Source of the DNA: Oscillatoria acuminata PCC 6304
GTDB lineage: Bacteria; Cyanobacteriota; Cyanobacteriia; Cyanobacteriales; Laspinemataceae
Direction: 5' to 3'
Length of the DNA stretch: 64,000 bases
Assembly: GCF_000317105.1 (NCBI RefSeq)
Contig: NC_019693.1
Location: 2,046,001-2,110,000 of the forward strand
Shown: positions 8,238-14,872 of the stretch, piece after piece
How positions within the stretch are numbered: position 1 is the first letter of the stretch
Layout: every line of letters starts with the position of its first letter
The notes under the pieces: model-generated
Seen by the model: only the letters and a program-made list of their open reading frames with translations
Told to the model about the DNA's origin: nothing
Database searches by the model: none
Position numbers and translations under genes: made by a program

Positions 8238-9614
8238 ATTACTGCGTCTCTCGGTTCGCTCAACATCACCAACTCTCACGAAGCTGACCCCTCGGTCCTG
8301 CACATTTGGGGAGGCCATCCCCTGCAAGGACAAGTGAAAATCAGCGGGGCCAAAAATGCCGCCTTAGTGATTATGGCGGGGTCCCTGCTCTGTCCGGAAC
8401 CCTGCCGGTTGCGGAACGTGCCATCCCTAGTCGATGCGATTCGCATGGGTCAAGTGCTTTCGGCCCTCGGGGTCGATCTCCAATGGAACGGCGATGTCCT
8501 GGATATCAATGCACGAGATATCACGACTTCGGAAGCCCCTTATGAATTAGTCAGTCAACTGCGGGCTAGTTTCTTTGCTATTGGACCCATCTTGGCTCGA
8601 CTAGGAGAAGCCCATGTTCCCCTTCCCGGGGGCTGTGCGATCGGGGCCAGACCTGTGGATATCCACGTTCGTGGACTGCAAGCCCTCGGTGCTAATGTTT
8701 ATATCGAGCATGGTATGGTTCATGCGTCCGTTCCTGGACGCGATCGCCGTTTAAAAGGCGCTAAATTTTATCTCGACTATCCCAGCGTCGGTGCCACCGA
8801 AACCCTGATGATGGCGGCCACCCTTGCTGATGGAGAAACGATCCTCGATAATGTCGCCCAAGAGCCTGAAGTCATCGATTTGGCAAACTTCTGTAACGCT
8901 CTAGGCGCTCGGATTCGCGGTGCGGGGACCAAAACTATTGTGATTGAAGGGGTTCCCCGGCTGCATACGGCTGACTATCCGATCATTCCCGATCGCATTG
9001 AAGCCGGAACCTTCTTAGTCGCTGGCGCAATTTCTCGCTCGGATATCAGTCTCTATCCCGTGATTAGTGACCATCTGACTCCGGTAATTTCCAAACTAAA
9101 GCAAACCGGCGCGCAAATCATTGCTGAAGGCCCCGATCGCCTGCGTGTGATTGGACCGGATATCATTCAGGCAACGGATATCGAAACCTTGCCCTATCCC
9201 GGATTTCCCACGGATATGCAGGCTCAGTTTATGGCCTTGTTAACGGTGAGTAATGGGGATAGCCTGATTAGCGAAACCGTTTTTGAAAATCGCCTGCGCC
9301 ATGTGGCTGAGTTAAATCGCATGGGAGCAGATATTCGCGTCAAAGGACATACAGCGATCGTCCGGGGTGTACCGACCCTGACGGGTGCTCCAGTCATGGC
9401 TACAGACCTTCGGGCCTCGGCAGCTTTGGCGATCGCCGCTTTAGCCGCTCAGGGTAAAACAACCATTCAAGGGTTGCAGCACCTCGATCGCGGCTACGAA
9501 AACCTCGACCTCAAACTCCAACAACTTGGGGTTCGGATCAAGCGCGAACCGGCTCCGCCTGAAAGCGAAGCCAACTCAACCGCCATCCAATCTTCTCAAT
9601 CCGCACTAAAATGA
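8238..9614 (+). CDS. murA: UDP-N-acetylglucosamine 1-carboxyvinyltransferase, probable ATT start
   Basis: Catalyses the first committed step of peptidoglycan synthesis, transfer of enolpyruvate from PEP to UDP-GlcNAc. The conserved [15 protein letters not shown] and the loop [15 protein letters not shown], with the PEP-reactive cysteine, identify it. The first ATG/GTG/TTG in frame is the GTG at 8334, but starting there removes the first strand ([14 protein letters not shown]), which aligns residue by residue with the start of E. coli MurA. The frame is open back to 8169, with no standard start codon in between. GGAGG at 8225-8229 sits 8 bases before an ATT at 8238, which would give 458 residues with K39 and C133. 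CTG codons at 8217 and 8223 are poorer choices. A base error creating a lost ATG is also possible. Confidence 0.9.
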   Translation: MTASLGSLNITNSHEADPSVLHIWGGHPLQGQVKISGAKNAALVIMAGSLLCPEPCRLRNVPSLVDAIRMGQVLSALGVDLQWNGDVLDINARDITTSEAPYELVSQLRASFFAIGPILARLGEAHVPLPGGCAIGARPVDIHVRGLQALGANVYIEHGMVHASVPGRDRRLKGAKFYLDYPSVGATETLMMAATLADGETILDNVAQEPEVIDLANFCNALGARIRGAGTKTIVIEGVPRLHTADYPIIPDRIEAGTFLVAGAISRSDISLYPVISDHLTPVISKLKQTGAQIIAEGPDRLRVIGPDIIQATDIETLPYPGFPTDMQAQFMALLTVSNGDSLISETVFENRLRHVAELNRMGADIRVKGHTAIVRGVPTLTGAPVMATDLRASAALAIAALAAQGKTTIQGLQHLDRGYENLDLKLQQLGVRIKREPAPPESEANSTAIQSSQSALK

Positions 9615-9620
9615 AAGGGC

Positions 9621-9660
9621 AAGAGGTTTTTGGAAGTCTCTTCTTCCCAAAAAACCTCTT
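9621..9660 (+). terminator. Hairpin after murA
   Basis: AAGAGGTTTTTGG (9621-9633) pairs with CCAAAAAACCTCTT (9647-9660), 13 bp with one bulged base, beginning 7 bases past the murA stop. No long T run follows, so termination may be partial. Confidence 0.5.
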
Positions 9661-9696
9661 AATTCTCTGTCATCAGACCTTAGTCCCTAAACTGGT

Positions 9697-10572
9697 ATGG
9701 CTTTCCCAAAAACACCCCTGATCGGACTCAAAGCAGATGGCTTTCGTCATCCTCTGGATCTAGAAGCAACCCAATCCCTCAAGCAACTCCCTGGACTGGA
9801 CCTAATCGTCCGCCAGTTGCTTGGTTCGATTGGCGAACAATTTTTTTACCTGGATAATATTGCTTCTAGCGTTTTGGTCAGTGAGCAACAGTTGCCCGAG
9901 TTGCATCAGTTGCTCAAGGAAGCCTGCCAGGTTTTGGATTTAGAGACCCCGGAACTCTATGTTCGTCAACATCCGATGCCGAATGCTTATACCTTCGCGA
10001 TGCGGGGCAAAAAACCCTTTGTGGTGATTCACACCTCGCTGATCGAACTGCTGACACCGGAAGAAATCCAGGCGGTGATTGGACATGAGCTCGGACATCT
10101 CAAATGCGAACATGGGGTTTATTTAACTCTGGCAAATCTGATCATGTTAGCGGCAGGACAACTTTCGACGGTGGGGGCTTTACTGGCCCAAACCCTCCAA
10201 AGTCAAATTTTGCAGTGGGTCAGATGCGCCGAGTTTAGTTGCGATCGGGCAGCATTATTAGCCACTCAGGACTCGCGAGTTGTCAGTTCGGTCCTGATGA
10301 AATTGGCCGGGGGTTCTCCGACTCTGGCTCCCCAACTTAATTTGGATGCCTTTCTCGCCCAAGCTCGTGCTTACGATGAGAGCAGCAGTACGGAACTGGG
10401 GCTTCTGCTCAGGGAAGCCCAAACCGGCCAACTCACCCATCCTCTGCCTGTACTCAGGGCTAGAGAGATTGATCGCTGGGCCAGCAGCAAAGATTATGAA
10501 ACTTTGTTGCAAAAAGGAAAAATGTGTTATAGTAGTGAAACCGAGAAAAAGGGCGAGTGGCGAAATTGGTAG
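9697..10572 (+). CDS. M48 family zinc metallopeptidase; 3' end overlaps a tRNA gene
   Basis: 291 residues. The zinc site HELGH is at residues 130-134 (VIGHELGHLKCEHG) and a downstream CAEFSCDRAALLA supplies the third ligand, as in HtpX/YggG-like M48 peptidases. One hydrophobic stretch after HEXXH (LTLANLIMLAAGQLSTVGALLAQTLQ, in parts) may associate with the membrane. The frame has no stop until a TAG at 10570-10572 that lies inside the D-arm of tRNA-Leu(CAA), a 22-nt overlap on the same strand, and the tRNA promoter lies in the coding sequence. The last ~15 residues look non-conserved, which suggests that the original stop was lost. Confidence 0.85.
   Translation: MAFPKTPLIGLKADGFRHPLDLEATQSLKQLPGLDLIVRQLLGSIGEQFFYLDNIASSVLVSEQQLPELHQLLKEACQVLDLETPELYVRQHPMPNAYTFAMRGKKPFVVIHTSLIELLTPEEIQAVIGHELGHLKCEHGVYLTLANLIMLAAGQLSTVGALLAQTLQSQILQWVRCAEFSCDRAALLATQDSRVVSSVLMKLAGGSPTLAPQLNLDAFLAQARAYDESSSTELGLLLREAQTGQLTHPLPVLRAREIDRWASSKDYETLLQKGKMCYSSETEKKGEWRNW
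10504..10533 (+). promoter_or_regulatory. Promoter of tRNA-Leu(CAA), inside the peptidase gene
   Basis: TTGTTG (10504-10509) and TATAGT (10528-10533) are separated by 18 bp and end 17 bases before the mature tRNA. TTGCAA at 10507 with 15-bp spacing is an alternative -35. Confidence 0.5.
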
Positions 10573-10632
10573 ACGCACCACACTCAAAATGTGGCGGCTT
10601 CGGTCGTGCGAGTTCGACTCTCGCCTCGCCCA
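10551..10632 (+). tRNA. tRNA-Leu (anticodon CAA)
   Basis: Acceptor GGGCGAG (10551-10557) pairs with CTCGCCC (10625-10631), with discriminator A at 10632. The anticodon stem CCACA/TGTGG encloses CTCAAAA, giving CAA. The variable arm is long, as in class II tRNAs, and the T-arm GCGAG-TTCGACT-CTCGC is intact. No CCA is encoded. It reads UUG. Confidence 0.95.
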
Positions 10633-10650
10633 CTCTCTAATATCGGAAGC

Positions 10651-10695
10651 AAAAAATAAGGGTTCTCAGTCAAAAGCTGAGAACCCTTATTTTTT
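10651..10695 (+). terminator. Strong bidirectional intrinsic terminator
   Basis: A perfect 14-bp stem (10656-10669 with 10677-10690, loop TCAAAAG) is preceded by AAAAAA and followed by TTTTTT, so it can act on both strands: after tRNA-Leu(CAA) on plus and after the ParE gene on minus. Confidence 0.9.
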
Positions 10696-10737
10696 AGGGT
10701 TTTCTGCAAGAGGGGCTGGGCCTGAACTGGATCCGTG

Positions 10738-11037
10738 CTATTCAAGCCGACTACGCCATTTTTTCGGGTTTTGAGAACAGTGAAAAACAGCGTAAATCAT
10801 CACTGTAGTATCTGAATATTCATAGAACACAACATAAGGGAAGCGGCGAACTACAGCCCTTCGATAGCTTTCATGGACGACGGGATAAATCCCTGGGCTT
10901 CTCCAAATAAACTGAATACAAGCATCAATACAACGTAGAAATTCTTCGCCCAAGCCAAATTCCTGTTCTTCATACCACCCAAAAGCCTGGGCTACATCTT
11001 GTTCTGCCTCTGGCAAAATGATTAATGTTCTCAACAT
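10738..11037 (-). CDS. RelE/ParE family toxin
   Basis: 99 residues with the ParE pattern: ILPEAEQDVAQAFGWYEEQEFGLGEEFLRCID, then RRAVVRRFPYVVFYEYSD and the terminal strand VMIYAVFHCSQNPKKWRSR. RelE/ParE toxins target either ribosome-bound mRNA or DNA gyrase; which one is not clear here. The start lies 4 bases after the antitoxin stop, so the two genes form one operon with the antitoxin first. The length is usual and nothing appears broken. Confidence 0.85.
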   Translation of the reverse strand: MLRTLIILPEAEQDVAQAFGWYEEQEFGLGEEFLRCIDACIQFIWRSPGIYPVVHESYRRAVVRRFPYVVFYEYSDTTVMIYAVFHCSQNPKKWRSRLE

Positions 11038-11041
11038 TATC

Positions 11042-11260
11042 CTACTGCCCGTTGCGAATTCGTGCTTTCGCGGCTTCCCATGAACTGCCGGACTCAGGAT
11101 TCTGCAAATAGGCAGCCTTTCTTGTCGCTAATTCTTCTTTTTGCCAGTTCAGCACAGGAATTTGCTCTGGGGCTTCGGCAATGCTGTCCCATAAGTCTTC
11201 TAAAAGTTGCAACTTTTCCGAGAGGGCTAACTCAAAAACTTGAGTGAACTCTGTGTTCAT
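11042..11260 (-). CDS. Addiction module antitoxin (TIGR02574-like)
   Basis: 72 residues. LALSEKLQLLEDLWDSIAEAPEQIPVL and the tail SSWEAAKARIR match the small unstable antitoxin family that pairs with ParE/RelE toxins. It precedes the toxin by 4 bases. There is no separate DNA-binding domain; in this family autoregulation by the N-terminal part is assumed, not visible. Confidence 0.85.
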   Translation of the reverse strand: MNTEFTQVFELALSEKLQLLEDLWDSIAEAPEQIPVLNWQKEELATRKAAYLQNPESGSSWEAAKARIRNGQ

Positions 11261-11338
11261 GCTGACCTCATAAAAAGATTAGACGTCTTGCTCCAAGTCT
11301 ATCATTTCTCGCCCTCTAGCCTACTCCGTCGCGCTTAG

Positions 11339-11441
11339 ACAGGACTTATGCAGATTTGGAGAATCCACCCTAACTGGAGAGGCGATTCGCTTTCTCGCCC
11401 CTACATTTAGGGTTTAATGTTAAAAATTGCGTCAGTCCTGT
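11339..11441. repeat. Short MITE-like element with terminal inverted repeats
   Basis: About 103 bp bounded by ACAGGACT and AGTCCTGT; the similarity extends further (CAGGACTTATGCA against the complement of TGCGTCAGTCCTG). The middle is an inverted repeat built on a GGAGAGGCGATTCGC / GCGATTCGC-type core near CCCCTACATTTAGGG. Related, more decayed copies lie at 14725-14795 and 37370-37482. No coding capacity. Confidence 0.65.
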
Positions 11442-11535
11442 TTCTCGACTGCGGACTTGACAAGTGCTGGGTTAGCCCAGCTACAATGGTAAAAGACAGT
11501 GATTAATCAACATTACACACAGAAGGATTAAGACA

Positions 11536-11781
11536 ATGGCTCAACGGCTCAAAAGTTGGGAGTCTCCTCGGAGTCAGGGGAGAAATACCAAGGGCAAAGG
11601 CGGTAGTGCAAGGCAACGACAACTTAAGAAGCAGCAGCAGATGTTGCGGAAAAAATTAAAAGGGGAACCGATAAAGGGCGATCGCAACCCCACCCAATCC
11701 CAAAACCCCACCCAAACAAAAGAGAAGAGAACTCCGGTTCTCTTCTCTTTTTATTTAGAGATGCAGCAGGCGATCGCCTGA
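11536..11781 (+). CDS. Small basic protein, function unknown; frame runs through its terminator
   Basis: 81 residues as read. The first ~48 (MAQRLKSWESPRSQGRNTKGKGG, in parts, then RQRQLKKQQQMLRKKLKGE) are very basic and look like a genuine nucleic-acid- or ribosome-associated small protein. The rest (from about residue 50) is low complexity and is encoded partly by a hairpin terminator at 11718-11753. The likely ancestral stop is lost, or the C-terminus is not conserved. AGAAGGA lies 8 bases before the ATG. Confidence 0.6.
   Translation: MAQRLKSWESPRSQGRNTKGKGGSARQRQLKKQQQMLRKKLKGEPIKGDRNPTQSQNPTQTKEKRTPVLFSFYLEMQQAIA
11718..11753 (+). terminator. Intrinsic terminator inside the 3' end of the small basic gene
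   Basis: A perfect 15-bp stem (11718-11732 with 11737-11751) closes a TCCG tetraloop between C and G and ends in a T run (TTTTTATTT). Despite lying in an open frame, it has every property of a strong terminator. Confidence 0.85.
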
Positions 11782-11788
11782 GCCTAAT

Positions 11789-12400
11789 TTAGGGAGTAGT
11801 CATCATGGGCTGGATTGACTGGGCCACGATCGCTGGGCGATCGGTGTATTCCCGTTCGATTTCAGTGCGTAAAGTATCATCCCAGCCGAGATCGTAATCC
11901 CGTTCAATTTCAGTAAGCACTAATTGACGAACTTCTCCCGTCACCTGGACTTGACTATCTTCCATCACCGGCATTTGGCCGTCGGTCGTAATCACAATGA
12001 TATCACTCCCACCAATGAGCTGATCTTCCTGGATCCGGAAAACGTTCGGTCCGAGGACTTCTGCCACTTCACCGTTGAGGGTCACCATTTGACCCATAAA
12101 CTGGTTAGGATTCTCCGCAACCTCCTCAAAATCCGCGATCATTCCTGTGGTCCCCATGCCTGGAGTCGTTGTTGTACCAGGCGATGGAGTTATGGTTGGG
12201 TCAGTTCCCGGAGTCATGGTGGTATCCGTTCCAGGGTCTGTGGTGGTAGTTGTCGTGGTTTGATCCGTCGCATCACAAGCCGGGAGGACCATGAGCATCA
12301 GTCCTAGCGCGATCGCCCCGTTCACCTTTCCAAACAGGGAAGATCCGCGAACCAGAGGGCTGCGTTTGTTAAGGGATGTCTTGTTAAATCTATTTAACAT
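11789..12400 (-). CDS. Probable lipoprotein with Thr/Pro-rich linker and OB-fold-like domain
   Basis: 203 residues. A hydrophobic segment (about 28-42, NGAIALGLMLMVLPAC) ends in a lipobox-like LPAC, so lipid anchoring at C42 is likely. Residues ~47-85 are a Thr, Gly, Pro-rich linker. The remainder (FMGQMVTLNGEVAEVLG, then VQVTGEVRQL) resembles a strand-rich OB-fold domain found in secreted cyanobacterial proteins. No catalytic site is visible. It is convergent with the small basic gene, whose stop lies 8 bases away. Function unknown. Confidence 0.65.
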   Translation of the reverse strand: MLNRFNKTSLNKRSPLVRGSSLFGKVNGAIALGLMLMVLPACDATDQTTTTTTTDPGTDTTMTPGTDPTITPSPGTTTTPGMGTTGMIADFEEVAENPNQFMGQMVTLNGEVAEVLGPNVFRIQEDQLIGGSDIIVITTDGQMPVMEDSQVQVTGEVRQLVLTEIERDYDLGWDDTLRTEIEREYTDRPAIVAQSIQPMMTTP

Positions 12401-12880
12401 TGTGAAACCTCCAAATAAAAGCGGTCAGACCCATTCTGACCCTAAGAACAAAGTTGCCCCGGGTGTCCCCATTCTAAAAGTTAGTCCGAGCAACCGTTGA
12501 TAATAATTGGACTTACTCTAGGAAAAAATCCAGGGATAGCGCATCTTTCTTTAGAAGTAGATAGCTGGAGTGGGTCCCCTAATATTTGATATTTTTGCTG
12601 TTTGGAGTTGTTTGGAGGAATGGGGTGCGGCAGATTGATCCGTTTTGTCCAACTGGACTCTTATTTGTGACAACTCCTTGCTGTTTCGCCCTAAATTTTA
12701 GGGCATAACCCCGATTTCCTGTGGCTTGGATCTAATCCTTCCATGCTCTAGGGAAAAGTCCCAGCCTTCGGATCCGCAACCCGATTGCACCCCGGTATTC
12801 CCTGGCTGGAAAGAAATGTTTACTTAAGTTCATACTTTTAAGATACTTTACTCAGATTTATGTAAACCTTTATTTCTTGG
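12401..12880. other. Non-coding stretch before the RNA array
   Basis: Nothing convincing except a short inverted repeat GGTCAGA/TCTGACC near 12423-12441, close to the start of the lipoprotein gene. No open frame of note. Confidence 0.4.
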
Positions 12881-12882
12881 GC

Positions 12883-12910
12883 TTGCATTATAGGAAAATG
12901 ATGATAAATT
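12883..12910 (+). promoter_or_regulatory. Promoter of tandem RNA, copy 1
   Basis: TTGCAT (12883-12888) and an extended -10, TG-A-TAAATT (TAAATT 12905-12910), are spaced by 16 bp. The same TGNTAAATT occurs before copy 2 and before the orphan third unit. Expected start is near 12917. Confidence 0.55.
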
Positions 12911-12916
12911 AATAAA

Positions 12917-13197
12917 TGAAGCCGCAAGAGCTTCCCTGGCAGAGAACAGCAGACAAGTTCAAATTAGCTTAAAGAGGTTCAAGCTGTTTAATCTAACATC
13001 TGTCTCGTACCAAAACCCAAACAGCACCCAAACCAAGGGCTGATATTTCCTCAAATCGTGGAATCGGCAGCAATACTCCTAAACTTTTTAAGTTAGGCAG
13101 CCTGCGAACATTGAAATTGAGAGGAAATCACTCAGCGAGTAGGTCTTGGGTGTTGTTTTGTTGGGGTCGCAGTTGACCGGAAATTCAATTTTAAAAA
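12917..13197 (+). ncRNA. Structured non-coding RNA candidate, copy 1
   Basis: About 280 nt with no start-to-stop frame but with strong nested pairing. The 5' end is a hairpin GAAGC/GCTTC. A second hairpin joins AGACA (from 12951) to TGTCT (from 13001) with an inner AGCTT/AAGCT. Then a long rod: ACAGCACCCAA (from 13021) with TTGGGTGTTGT (from 13145), GCTGA with TCAGC, TTTCCTC with GAGGAAA, GCAG with CTGC, and an apical CCTAAACTT/AAGTTAGG. Copy 2 keeps these pairs with changed bases in the rod and loops. The overall rod with internal bubbles resembles 6S RNA in shape, but I cannot assign a family. The 3' end is set by the end of conservation. Confidence 0.6.
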
Positions 13198-13376
13198 GCC
13201 CTACTTTTGAGACCGGATGCAAAACCTTGAAAAAGAGGAAAAGTGGCGATCGCGCTGCTCCCTGATGAGAATCCACTGCGGAAAGAAGCATTCATCCGAT
13301 GGTTTGCCCGAAATTGAGCTAAATTTACGAAGTAACCCAGGCTCCTGTAAATTAAGTAAAGTTTTATAACATTACC

Positions 13377-13404
13377 TTGCCATTGCTCAAAAGCGTGCTA
13401 AATT
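13377..13404 (+). promoter_or_regulatory. Promoter of tandem RNA, copy 2
   Basis: TTGCCA (13377-13382), 16-bp spacing and TAAATT (13399-13404) with a TG extension (TGCTAAATT). Expected start is near 13412, at the conserved GAAGC. Confidence 0.6.
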
Positions 13405-13411
13405 TAATATA

Positions 13412-13694
13412 TAGAAGCAAGAAAGAGCTTCTCTGGCAGATTACAACAGCCAAGTTCAAATTAGCTTAAAGAGGTTCAAGCTGTTTAATCTAACATCTGT
13501 CTCGTATCACAACCCCAACAACACCCAAACCCAGGGCTGATATTTCCTCAAATAGTGGAATCGGCAGCAATACTCCTAAACTGTTTAAGTTAGGTAGACT
13601 GCGAACATTGAAATTGAGAGGAAATCACTCAGCGAGTAGGTCTTGGGTGTTGTTTTGTGTGGGTGTTAGTTGCCAGGAAACCCAATTTTAAAAA
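13412..13694 (+). ncRNA. Structured non-coding RNA candidate, copy 2
   Basis: About 90% identical by eye to copy 1 from 13425 to 13694, at a constant offset of 497 bases. Changes respect pairing: the outer rod strand reads ACAACACCC instead of ACAGCACCC opposite an unchanged TTGGGTGTTGT (A-U for G-U), and the GAAGC/GCTTC hairpin keeps its stem with a different loop. The apical stem changes only in its loop region. The flanks beyond the transcript are much less alike than the RNA itself, which suggests selection on the RNA. Confidence 0.6.
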
Positions 13695-13872
13695 CAGTCC
13701 CTTCATTCCAGGATGGGGACGCAGGAAGAATTCAGACAGGGGCGATCGCATGGGCCTTTGAGTCAGAATACAACGCTGAAAGGATCCTTCCGCATAGGAG
13801 GGGCCTCATTTTTAGAAAACTTGATTATTTAACCGAGAATCTTGGAACTTCAGTGAAGTTTTTGCGCCTTTC

Positions 13873-13901
13873 CTGACCATTCCTGAAAGGCGTGCTAAAT
13901 T
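13873..13901 (+). promoter_or_regulatory. Orphan third copy of the RNA promoter, upstream of the FkbM gene
   Basis: CTGACC (13873-13878), 17-bp spacing and TAAATT (13896-13901) inside GCGTGCTAAATT, again exactly 497 bases after the copy 2 version. Similarity ends at GCAAGAAA (~13919), so no RNA follows; it points at the methyltransferase gene 65 bases downstream. Confidence 0.5.
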
Positions 13902-13966
13902 AATTTATAGAGCAAGAAATCGGACGTATTTTTACTGGTTTTTTTCTATCTCCACGAAAAAAAGAT

Positions 13967-14719
13967 ATGCTTAAAAGTCTCATCAAATCACTGGTATCAG
14001 CCGCTGGTTATCAAATAGTAGCTAAAAACGTGATTACTGGATTGGGAGTAGATCCCTTCTGTGATATTAACAAAATTTTATCGGACAGCGAGTATAATTC
14101 CCACTTAATTCGCCAATCTATTGACATTATATTTGATATCGGTGCCAATATTGGTCAAACTTCAATTAAGTTAGCCAAAAAATTTCCCAATTCTGAAATT
14201 CACTGTTTTGAGCCCGTTCAAAAAACATTTGAAGAACTGGAGGCTAACGTTAAACCTTACAAAAACATCCATCCTTATTGCTTAGGATTTGGCAAAAAGA
14301 AGGAGAAAAAAGAAATATACATTTACTCCAAGTCTGTTCTGGCCTCTTGTATTCCCAAGTCTCCGGTCATCTCATCCCGCAAGAGTTGTGCTGTTGCCAC
14401 ATTAGAGCTAGAAACGATAGATGACTACTGTCATAAACATCAGATTAGTTCGATTGATCTGCTTAAAGTCGATACAGAGGGGTTTGACTTTGAAGTGATT
14501 CAGGGCGCACAAGAACTAATAGAGAATAAACGGATTAATTTTATCTACTTTGAGTTTTTCTATGTCGGTAATGATCATAGTACCAAGCTCGGAGGGAGAT
14601 TGATAGATGTTCACAATTTTTTGGTTCCCTGTGGCTATCGACCTGTTTCTTTCTATACGGATTTTATTCATAACAAACATATAGCCGGTTGCTATAATGC
14701 GCTCTATATGCGATGGTAA
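13967..14719 (+). CDS. FkbM family methyltransferase
   Basis: 250 residues. The SAM-binding motif IIFDIGANIGQTSIKLAKKFP begins near residue 54, followed by HCFEPVQKTFEELEANV and the acidic ISSIDLLKVDTEGFDFEVIQGA block that defines FkbM O-methyltransferases. They methylate hydroxyls of sugars or polyketides. No obvious partner lies beside it; the exopolysaccharide genes start 18 kb away. The ATG at 13967 has a weak A/G-rich ribosome site. It may be driven by the orphan promoter at 13873-13901. Confidence 0.85.
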   Translation: MLKSLIKSLVSAAGYQIVAKNVITGLGVDPFCDINKILSDSEYNSHLIRQSIDIIFDIGANIGQTSIKLAKKFPNSEIHCFEPVQKTFEELEANVKPYKNIHPYCLGFGKKKEKKEIYIYSKSVLASCIPKSPVISSRKSCAVATLELETIDDYCHKHQISSIDLLKVDTEGFDFEVIQGAQELIENKRINFIYFEFFYVGNDHSTKLGGRLIDVHNFLVPCGYRPVSFYTDFIHNKHIAGCYNALYMRW

Positions 14720-14724
14720 ACGGC

Positions 14725-14795
14725 CAGGACTTACACAGATTTTGAAAAACCACCCTAAATGTAAAGGCATCATGAGTGAATCGCCTCTCCATTAA
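14725..14795. repeat. Decayed partial copy of the 11339 MITE-like element
   Basis: CAGGACTTACACAGATTT followed by CCACCCTAAATGTAAAGGC and GAATCGCCTCTCC matches one half of the element at 11339-11441; the other end is missing. Confidence 0.5.
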
Positions 14796-14872
14796 AAAAG
14801 CAATTAAATCAAACCAAGAGGAGGGAGAGTCGGTTAAAATCTGGTTGTTTTAGAGGTCCTTAGTCATTTTAG

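Larger units (their letters stand above)
12883..13919 (+). repeat. 497-bp tandem array, two full units and a truncated third
   Basis: Units start near 12883, 13377 and 13873. Fixed landmarks (GAGCTT, GTTCAAATTAGC, GGGCTGATATTTCC, AATTTTAAAAA) are all displaced by 497 bases between units 1 and 2, and GCGTGCTA by 497 between units 2 and 3. The RNA and promoter parts are conserved and the spacer between them is not. Confidence 0.8.

Noticed and set aside
12917-13694. Reading the RNA array as a CRISPR or as pseudogenes
   Set aside because: Only two long units, no short spaced repeats, and no frame stays open across either unit; conservation is in paired strands, not codons.
12917-13694. Retron msr-msd or IS200/OMEGA-type guide RNA interpretation of the array
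   Set aside because: No reverse transcriptase, TnpB or IscB gene lies within reach on either side, so nothing supports these roles.
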